NCBI GenBank assembly: GCA_017555325.1
Contig: JAFZGR010000053.1
Coordinates: 1-12,845, forward strand
Reading direction: 5' to 3'
Source of the DNA: Alphaproteobacteria bacterium
GTDB taxonomy: Bacteria > Pseudomonadota > Alphaproteobacteria > CAAHEQ01 > UBA3637
DNA: 12,845 nucleotides
The notes beneath the pieces are model-generated. The model was given only the letters and a program-made list of their open reading frames with translations. It was not told the origin of the DNA and made no database searches. A program made the position numbers and the translations under genes. Positions 1 to 5,292 of the stretch are shown here, piece by piece. Position 1 is the stretch's first letter; each line of letters opens with the position of its first letter.

Positions 1-1420
1 AGCAATTTCGTATAGCTGGTTGATTGTTTCTTTCAATGGTTGTGTATTGTTGTTCTTCGGCTTTTTTGTAATCATTATAGTCAAAAACGCCTAAAACATA
101 TAATAGCTGATAATCACTTATAAAAGAGTAGAGGGCTTTGCTTCCTTGCTCTGTTTTTTTGTCTTCATCTGTTAAATAGGATTGGGCAAAACGTAACATT
201 TCCTGAGCGAGTAATTTTAACTCTTGTTGTTCTTTTTCTTCTATTCGTTCCGGTGTTTTTGATAAATCAATTTGTTCATTTTGTAGTTGAGCGATATAAG
301 ATAGCTTGGATAATGTTAAAAGATCTTCTTTTTGTTGTTGGGATTGGTTGATATTTTTGGGAAGTTGTACGGTTTTTTTGAACCATTCAATCAGGTTTTT
401 TTTACTGATTGGATCTAATTCAATTGCGTGTAAGCAAATTAGTAACTTCAATAACATATTGTTTATTTTTGAATTGATTTGTTGTTTTGTGAGTTGTTTC
501 GGGAAGAATGACATAAATTGTTTGCTACGCTCCCGAATATTTTTTGTCACTTCAGGATAAGTTTTATTTTGTGGCACTTTGCTCATTTTTTGACACAAAT
601 TTGTAAAATGAGTACGGGCAATTTGTTCCCAGTCAATCAATGCAGATAATCTTTCTGCCGATTCTGGATGGTTTTCTTCCAAATATCCGAATAAATAATG
701 AGCAGTTTCCAATCGTGTTAGCAATAATTCATCTGCGGTTTGAGGGTTGGATATGGTATTTGTTAAAATAGCTTCGTTAACGCTTTCATTCGGAAAACGC
801 CGAGCAATCATTAATCGGATAAGTTGATTAAATTGTGCCAGTATATCAAAATATTCCGGTCTGAATTTTTGTGCTAAATCTAAATAATCTTCGTCTTCTG
901 TGACCATTTCCGATAAGGTCTTTTTTAAAGATATATGACAATTTTTAATTTGTTCGCTTGATAAGCCGATTTGTAAAAAATCATTGTGATAATCAGTAAT
1001 ATCTGATGTTTCCCGCAAAGTGCTGAACAGTTCTGATAAAATTTCAGATTGTTTTTGATTTAAACTGTCTTCCGGTATTTCATCTAATAATTTATGAATG
1101 TTTAAAAATTCATATACCTTTTGTTGGTATTCTACCTCATCGGCTTCTTCTAATCGGAGAATGCCCCAAGCAAAAGTCGAAAAGCTTTCCGGTAGATTGC
1201 TTAGTGCAAATAAATATTTAATTGGGCGGGATTCATTTTTGAGTAATTCATATAGGTATTTACGCTTATCTTTTGAGAAACTTAAAAAGTTATTGAGTAA
1301 AATTTGTCCCGGAGTCGGATCTGTTCTTAAATCATTGTTAAACGGATCTTCGGCTTCCGAAAAATTTTCCTCGGGAAGCTCTGGTTGATGTTCAGGTAAA
1401 TTGTTGTCAGGATGTTGCAT
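1..1420 (-). CDS. Unrecognised large helical protein, C-terminus cut by window edge
   Basis: I do not recognise this protein. The frame runs without a stop from an ATG at 1420 down to position 1, giving 473 complete codons, and continues outside the window. The start is supported by AAAGG at 1429-1433, 8 bases upstream, and by an in-frame TAA just before it. The N-terminus (MQHPDNNLPEHQPELPEEN) is acidic and Pro-rich. The rest reads as leucine-, glutamate- and lysine-rich helical sequence with no signal peptide, no obvious membrane span and no nucleotide-binding motif, so a cytoplasmic helical-repeat or scaffold-like protein is a guess. It lies 15 bp downstream of the 388-residue gene on the same strand, so the two are probably co-transcribed. 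Confidence 0.75.
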   Translation of the reverse strand, partial: MQHPDNNLPEHQPELPEENFSEAEDPFNNDLRTDPTPGQILLNNFLSFSKDKRKYLYELLKNESRPIKYLFALSNLPESFSTFAWGILRLEEADEVEYQQKVYEFLNIHKLLDEIPEDSLNQKQSEILSELFSTLRETSDITDYHNDFLQIGLSSEQIKNCHISLKKTLSEMVTEDEDYLDLAQKFRPEYFDILAQFNQLIRLMIARRFPNESVNEAILTNTISNPQTADELLLTRLETAHYLFGYLEENHPESAERLSALIDWEQIARTHFTNLCQKMSKVPQNKTYPEVTKNIRERSKQFMSFFPKQLTKQQINSKINNMLLKLLICLHAIELDPISKKNLIEWFKKTVQLPKNINQSQQQKEDLLTLSKLSYIAQLQNEQIDLSKTPERIEEKEQQELKLLAQEMLRFAQSYLTDEDKKTEQGSKALYSFISDYQLLYVLGVFDYNDYKKAEEQQYTTIERNNQPAIRNC

Positions 1421-1435
1421 GGAAAATGCCTTTCT

Positions 1436-2602
1436 TTATTGTTTTGTTTTTAACATACAATCTCGTAAATAAGAAAGCGTTATCGGTTTTGCCGAAGTAA
1501 TATAAATCGGTAAATTATATATGATTCCGTTTGTACAACGCTTATGCCAACAAACCAAGTGTTGACTCCAGTCTTTATCTCCTTGCTGATTTAAAAATTT
1601 TTCTGTGCCATCAATCATTTGGCATAATAATTTTTTTTCATCATCCTTTGTTAATACAATTGGTAAAGGGATGTGTCCTAAATAATCGGATGCCAATAAA
1701 AATTGTCTGAAATTGCCAAGATTGACTTCGTCTGTATTAATACATTGTGCTAGCTCAATAAATTTTTTTGTTAATCGTCCTTGTATCAGGGCATTACCGC
1801 AAAATGCCGTGTGATTTGTATCGCCGTTCCAGTGTAAACCGTGCAACATAATAGCATTTCGGCAGGCGATGTATTCTATTTCTTCATCTGAACCTGCTTT
1901 TGACCAATCTTTTGTCGGTAAGATTCTGTCTTGTGGATTATAATAGTCATGGTTAAAACAAACAATTGTCATTTCAAATAATGAAAGGTATTTTTTTATA
2001 TCTTGAACAATGTTCAATACTTTTTTGGGGGGAGCGAAATAATCTCCGTGCCTTTCGGCAAATTCCATCACATCTTCAAATGAATTATGTACACAAAACT
2101 TTAATTGTGTACCTTTGGGCACATTTTGTTTTTCTCGGGGGAATATTTGTTGTGCTTTTTCGACGGATAATTTTTGAGAAAATATGTTGAATCGTTGAAC
2201 ATCTTTGTAGGTCCATATACCAAAAGAACAAAGCAGTTTCGGAATTTCATATTGTGCTAAACCGGCTAAAAGCATTTCGTTGAAAGGAAGTGTGGACGGA
2301 ATGTTTTTTATCATTTGATGATAATGTTGTTTAAAAAGGTGATGTGTGTCTGTCGCTGTATCAAGTGCCGGTTGCCATACGCTGGCCAATCCTTGATGAA
2401 AAACTTCCGAATATTCTTTGGAATGCATGGCCAGTTTATGGAGTGTAGGTTGTAAATAAGACCATAAATGTTTAGGAGCTGATAAAACATCATTAAGTCG
2501 AAAATCATTAGCGCCGGTTTGAACAACCGAATTTGCAAGTTGTGCTAGACAAACGGGTGGCGTTAAAAAATTTTTGTTGAATCTATTCTCGTTTTCATTC
2601 AT
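1436..2602 (-). CDS. Unrecognised 388-residue protein, first gene of a two-gene unit
   Basis: This is a complete frame of 388 residues starting at ATG 2602, with AAGGA at 2610-2614 (7-base spacing) and ending in TAA at 1436-1438. I do not recognise the family. There is no signal peptide and no clear membrane segment. The sequence is rich in aromatic residues, His and Cys, with scattered cysteines and a CWHKRC cluster near the C-terminus. The His/Trp-rich patch HGLHWNGDTNHTAFCGN (around residues 254-270) looks like a possible functional core, but no known catalytic signature can be named. It is followed 15 bp later by the larger unknown gene in the same reading frame, which suggests an operon and possibly partner proteins. 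A cytoplasmic location is inferred only from the lack of export signals. Confidence 0.8.
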   Translation of the reverse strand: MNENENRFNKNFLTPPVCLAQLANSVVQTGANDFRLNDVLSAPKHLWSYLQPTLHKLAMHSKEYSEVFHQGLASVWQPALDTATDTHHLFKQHYHQMIKNIPSTLPFNEMLLAGLAQYEIPKLLCSFGIWTYKDVQRFNIFSQKLSVEKAQQIFPREKQNVPKGTQLKFCVHNSFEDVMEFAERHGDYFAPPKKVLNIVQDIKKYLSLFEMTIVCFNHDYYNPQDRILPTKDWSKAGSDEEIEYIACRNAIMLHGLHWNGDTNHTAFCGNALIQGRLTKKFIELAQCINTDEVNLGNFRQFLLASDYLGHIPLPIVLTKDDEKKLLCQMIDGTEKFLNQQGDKDWSQHLVCWHKRCTNGIIYNLPIYITSAKPITLSYLRDCMLKTKQ

Positions 2603-2631
2603 TTTGTGGTCCTTATAAATAAATTTTAATT

Positions 2632-2637
2632 AGTATA
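2632..2637 (-). promoter_or_regulatory. Candidate -10 element for the two-gene - strand unit
   Basis: On the - strand, TATACT sits about 30 bases upstream of the start codon at 2602. No good -35 hexamer is seen 17 bp upstream (TTTTAT at 2655-2660), but the area is very A/T-rich. This is a weak call made from position and the -10 match only. Confidence 0.3.
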
Positions 2638-2717
2638 TCTTATTTTTTGCAAAAATAAAAGAAAAAAATGACAAAATTTTCATTTTTATGATCATTGGCA
2701 TGTGAAACAAAAAAAAC

Positions 2718-2746
2718 TTGAAAGAAGTGTGAAAATGTGGTATGAT
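2718..2746 (+). promoter_or_regulatory. Sigma-70-type promoter with extended -10, for the 75-residue gene
   Basis: TTGAAA (2718-2723) is followed by exactly 17 bp and then TATGAT (2741-2746). The -10 is extended by TGG at 2738-2740. Transcription would start near 2753, giving a leader of about 27 nt. The ten bases AAAATGTGGT (2732-2741) recur at the same place in the str operon promoter (4230-4239). Confidence 0.8.
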
Positions 2747-2779
2747 ATATTTAGTTTAATTTAAAAATGGAGGTTTTTT

Positions 2780-3007
2780 ATGGCAAAAGCGGGACGTGTA
2801 GCAGGGGGAATTTGGGCTGTATTAATGGGTGAAGATGCTCGTGAGGTTGAAAAAGATATGGCTCGTGAAGAGGAAATGGAAAACGGCAGTATGGGGTTGC
2901 TTGCTCGTTTAGATATGTGTGGTGAACGGATTACAAATAAAGACTGGTCCAAAGAAGACGGTGTCGGTATGGGTTTGAAAAATATGGATTCCTATGGGTA
3001 TGCATAG
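2780..3007 (+). CDS. Orphan 75-residue soluble protein
   Basis: This short gene is well supported by its signals: GGAGG at 2769-2773 with a 6-base spacer to the ATG, a near-consensus promoter just upstream and a hairpin terminator just downstream, so it is a single-gene transcript. The product has a short Gly/Ala/hydrophobic N-terminal stretch (roughly residues 4-16, AGRVAGGIWAVLM). A strongly charged, mainly acidic helical part (about residues 18-36) follows, then a Gly-rich tail ending NMDSYGYA. I do not recognise a family. The hydrophobic stretch is too short and too lightly hydrophobic to be a confident membrane span. It is divergent from the two-gene - strand unit, with 177 bp between them. 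The signals suggest substantial expression, but its function is unknown. Confidence 0.75.
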   Translation: MAKAGRVAGGIWAVLMGEDAREVEKDMAREEEMENGSMGLLARLDMCGERITNKDWSKEDGVGMGLKNMDSYGYA

Positions 3008-3032
3008 TTGATGCAATCTGATGAATATATTT

Positions 3033-3070
3033 AAAACACTTGTTCCGTAAATAGAATAAGTGTTTTTTTA
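3033..3070 (+). terminator. Intrinsic terminator, probably bidirectional
   Basis: AAAACACTT (3033-3041) pairs with AAGTGTTTT (3058-3066), extendable inward by three pairs including a G-U, and is followed by a T run to about 3069. The stem is A-flanked on the left and T-flanked on the right and lies between convergent genes. It could therefore also stop transcripts of the membrane-protein gene coming from the other side. Confidence 0.75.
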
Positions 3071-3129
3071 TATAGGTGTTGATTTTTTTGTATTAATTGT
3101 TGAGTTGTTTTAATGGGATAGAGTCGAGG

Positions 3130-3471
3130 TTATGGAATTAATCCAAGCAAAACGCCTATGCCGTAAGATGTGATATTGTTTAAAGCGGAAAGTCGATAAG
3201 GGCTGACGGATTTGTTCGTAAGATATTTTTTGTAAATATAGCCCTCAATCGGAATGATAGATGCTTCAATAACAAATATGTAAAGCCAATATAATCCGAT
3301 ATTGTTTAAAGAAGCGACAAGTATGGCAAAAAATACAACCGGTGGATTTGTTAAAATTTGAGTTGTGCAAATCAGAAATAAATCTTTTAATGAGCGAATG
3401 CCTGTAGAAATTGAAATGGTTATTTCTGTGCAAATAGTTAAAGTAAGTGAAAAAAGTAAACTAAAAAGCAT
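3130..3471 (-). CDS. Small integral membrane protein, 113 residues, function unknown
   Basis: This is a complete frame with AAAGGA at 3479-3484, 7 bases upstream of the ATG. Another ATG overlaps that site in a different frame and is not used. Hydrophobic segments at about residues 1-22, 30-55, 57-79 and 99-112 suggest three or four membrane spans. Noticeable polar residues sit in or beside the membrane: Glu16 in the first segment, TNPP at 41-44, Glu69 and Glu76 before GYIYKKYL, and Asn98/Asn99 with SYG in the last segment. This arrangement reminds me of small uncharacterised bacterial membrane proteins with a TNP motif, but I cannot name the family. It is a single gene convergent with the 75-residue gene. 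No transport or enzymatic role can be assigned. Confidence 0.75.
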   Translation of the reverse strand: MLFSLLFSLTLTICTEITISISTGIRSLKDLFLICTTQILTNPPVVFFAILVASLNNIGLYWLYIFVIEASIIPIEGYIYKKYLTNKSVSPYRLSALNNITSYGIGVLLGLIP

Positions 3472-3493
3472 GTTGTCATCCTTTGTTATGATA

Positions 3494-3522
3494 TGTATAA
3501 CATAAAAAAAGAAGAATGAAAA
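3494..3522 (-). promoter_or_regulatory. Candidate promoter of the membrane-protein gene
   Basis: Read on the - strand, TTTTCA (3517-3522), 17 bp and TATACA (3494-3499) fit a promoter, with an extended -10 (TGT before TATACA). It would start transcription only about 16 nt before the ATG. The arms GTTAT (3485-3489) and ATAAC (3497-3501) form an inverted repeat over the -10 and start site, a possible operator. Moderate to low confidence. Confidence 0.35.
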
Positions 3523-3540
3523 GGAAAGATTTTAATGCGG

Positions 3541-4200
3541 TTAAAATAAAGATAAGTGTGTTTGAATGTGTTTGTAAGCGGTTTATAAATTGGTTGTAGG
3601 AATAGTTTTTGTTTTTAATGAAATACGGCTGATAATGTTTTGATGTTGTTATTTGTTTTGCTTGTTTTGTTAATGTTAAAAAATGAAAGATAATGTTGTT
3701 TTGTTAAAGTAATGAATAAACATTTTGGGGATGGCACAAATGGTATCTGTTTTTTCGAATTTTGTTGTTGTCCTAAAAGTTTTGCCGGTCTTTGTTGGGA
3801 GTAGGGTGGTTTATTGTTGCTTGCTCACGCAAGGTAAGCATGGATATCTGTTATGAGTGAAGAAAAAATGTTTGTGTTTTTGCTTAATAAATAAGTTCGT
3901 ATTTTTGTTGATTGGTGTCTCGGTTGTTTGTTGTTTTGGCGGGGATATTTATTTTGTTGTCGGGGTGGGAAAAGAATTGTTTTGTTATCTGTGATATTTG
4001 TTTTGTGTTTGCACGGATAAGCGCATTGGTTTAAAATATTTTGGGTAGGTAAAAATTGTAAAGTTGAAAAGTGTATTTTGTTATTGGTTAACTGTTTTTG
4101 AGAAAGTGTAGAGTGTTTTGAGGGGAAAGAGGTGAAAATAAAAGGGGATTCGGTAAAGCTTTCTCTTTTTGTTAAAAATCTTTGTTTTTTTTATGAAAAA
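3541..4200. other. Gene-free gap with extreme G-over-C strand bias
   Basis: No open frame with a credible start and ribosome site, and no tRNA or rRNA, is visible here. By hand count this stretch has about 165 G and 38 C on the + strand, with many TTGTT and TTTTGTT words. It includes G-run clusters at 3938-3944 (GGCGGGG) and 3962-3969 (GGGGTGGG). One small hairpin is visible: CTTGC (3820-3824), loop TCAC, GCAAG (3829-3833). The role of the stretch is unknown. Confidence 0.6.
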
Positions 4201-4213
4201 AGTTTAAAAAAGT
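4183..4213 (+). promoter_or_regulatory. A/T-rich UP-like element upstream of the str promoter
   Basis: Alternating T and A tracts fill the roughly 30 bases just upstream of the -35 hexamer at 4216. This position and composition match UP elements bound by the RNA polymerase alpha subunit at strong translation-gene promoters. The call rests on composition only. Confidence 0.4.
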
Positions 4214-4215
4214 AC

Positions 4216-4244
4216 TTGACTTTTTGTGTAAAATGTGGTTTAAT
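4216..4244 (+). promoter_or_regulatory. Main promoter of the str-S10 operon
   Basis: TTGACT (4216-4221), a 17-bp spacer and TTTAAT (4239-4244) with the extended -10 bases TGG at 4236-4238. Transcription would start near 4251, leaving a leader of about 180 nt before rpsL. No other comparably good promoter is seen between the genes that follow, so it probably drives all twelve. Confidence 0.8.
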
Positions 4245-4272
4245 TTTAACACTTTGAAGTGGGATTTGTCTG

Positions 4273-4324
4273 TTTCGGCATATGTCGAAATATGTGCAAC
4301 ACGATAAAAGTTTTCAGTGAAAAC
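4273..4324 (+). promoter_or_regulatory. Two hairpins in the str operon leader
   Basis: The first is TTTCGGC (4273-4279), loop ATAT, GTCGAAA (4284-4290): seven pairs including one G-U. The second is GTTTTC (4310-4315), loop AGT, GAAAAC (4319-4324). Both lie in the untranslated leader between the predicted start site (about 4251) and rpsL. Neither is followed by a T run, so they are not terminators. Binding of an operon-encoded ribosomal protein such as S7 or S12, or simple transcript protection, is possible but unproven. Confidence 0.5.
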
Positions 4325-4429
4325 AATGAGTTAATCGGTTGTTTGCTGAAATATTTTGAGGCCTTTGCTTGCTTGAAAAAGTCGGTGAAGGGTAATGTTT
4401 AATAGGTAGAATAAAGGAATAGAATTTAA

Positions 4430-4801
4430 ATGCCTACAATTAACCAATTGATCCGGAAACCCCGGAAATCAAAAGCAGAACATAATAAAGTGCCTGCATT
4501 GCAAGCTTGTCCGCAAAAACGCGGCGTTTGCACTCGTGTTTATACAACAACACCGAAAAAACCTAACTCCGCTTTGCGTAAAGTTGCTCGTGTTCGTTTA
4601 ACAAATGGATTTGAAGTGACTTGTTATATTCCGGGTGAAGGTCACAACTTACAAGAACACTCCGTTGTTATGATTCGGGGCGGTCGTGTAAAGGACTTGC
4701 CTGGTGTTCGTTATCACATTATTCGTGGTACCCTTGATACACAGGGTGTTGCCAAACGTAAACAAGCCCGTTCATTATACGGTGCTAAACGGCCGAAATA
4801 A
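4430..4801 (+). CDS. rpsL: 30S ribosomal protein S12
   Basis: S12 sits at the decoding centre of the 30S subunit and helps monitor codon-anticodon pairing. The 123 residues match the usual bacterial length (about 124). Hallmarks are visible: CPQKRGVCTRVYTTTPKKPNSALRKV (around 27-52), GEGHNLQEHSVV (69-80) and RGGRVKDLPGVRYH (83-96). Lys43 and Lys88, where streptomycin-resistance changes occur in E. coli, are both the wild-type residue. Asp89, the residue methylthiolated by RimO in E. coli, is also present. The start is fixed by AAAGGA at 4413-4418 (an 11-base spacer, somewhat long) and by the family N-terminus. It is the first gene of the operon, 11 bp before rpsG. Confidence 0.99.
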   Translation: MPTINQLIRKPRKSKAEHNKVPALQACPQKRGVCTRVYTTTPKKPNSALRKVARVRLTNGFEVTCYIPGEGHNLQEHSVVMIRGGRVKDLPGVRYHIIRGTLDTQGVAKRKQARSLYGAKRPK

Positions 4802-4812
4802 GGAGAAGGAAA

Positions 4813-5283
4813 ATGTCTCGCAGACACGCAGCAATTAAACGTGAAGTGACGCCTGATGCAAAGTATAACAACACAGTTGTCACAAAATTTATGAACAGTC
4901 TGATGTATGACGGTAAAAAAGGCGTTGCCGAAGAAATCGTCTATGGTGCAATGACTGAATTAGAAACAAAAATTAACAAACCGGCTTTGGAAGTCTTTTT
5001 GGAAGCTTTAAACAATGTGAAACCGAATTTAGAAGTTCGTTCACGTCGTGTTGGTGGTGCTACATATCAGGTTCCGGTTGAAGTTCGTCCGGATCGTCAA
5101 CAAGCTTTGGCTATTCGTTGGGTTATTAATGCCGCTCGTGGTCGTTCTGAAAAAACAATGGTAGAACGTTTGTTTGGTGAATTGCAAGATGCTTACAATA
5201 ATCGTGGTTCTGCAATTCGTAAACGTGAAGATACTCATCGTATGGCTGATGCTAATAAAGCATTTGCTCACTTTAAATGGTAG
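4813..5283 (+). CDS. rpsG: 30S ribosomal protein S7
   Basis: S7 is the primary binder of the 3' domain of 16S rRNA, nucleates assembly of the 30S head and lines the exit-site side of the mRNA channel. The 156 residues fit the family. The start MSRRHAAIKREV, the core LEVRSRRVGGATYQVPVEV (around 73-91) and the C-terminal KREDTHRMADANKAFAHFKW are characteristic. AGGAG and AAGGA (4801-4810) give good ribosome binding. Only 11 bp separate it from rpsL. The long rpsL-rpsG spacer that carries the S7 autoregulatory site in E. coli is therefore absent, and any S7 control would have to act elsewhere. It ends 9 bp before fusA. Confidence 0.99.
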   Translation: MSRRHAAIKREVTPDAKYNNTVVTKFMNSLMYDGKKGVAEEIVYGAMTELETKINKPALEVFLEALNNVKPNLEVRSRRVGGATYQVPVEVRPDRQQALAIRWVINAARGRSEKTMVERLFGELQDAYNNRGSAIRKREDTHRMADANKAFAHFKW

Positions 5284-5292
5284 GGGGATTCC

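Noticed and set aside
306..560. 84-codon + strand open frame
   Set aside because: It lies opposite the long - strand gene, has no ribosome site and has a low-complexity Phe/Cys-rich product.
1098..1388. 96-codon + strand open frame
   Set aside because: It lies wholly opposite the start of the same - strand gene, with a Ser/Leu-rich shadow-like product and no ribosome site.
2761..2952. 63-codon - strand open frame opposite the 75-residue gene
   Set aside because: The + strand frame has promoter, GGAGG and terminator; the - strand frame has none and would start in the middle of the other gene.
3541..4429. A tRNA, rRNA or other standard RNA gene in the long gap
   Set aside because: No cloverleaf, T-loop motif or rRNA-like sequence was recognised by eye on either strand.
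4802..4812. E. coli-type S7 autoregulatory site between rpsL and rpsG
   Set aside because: The gap is only 11 bases, too short for that structure.
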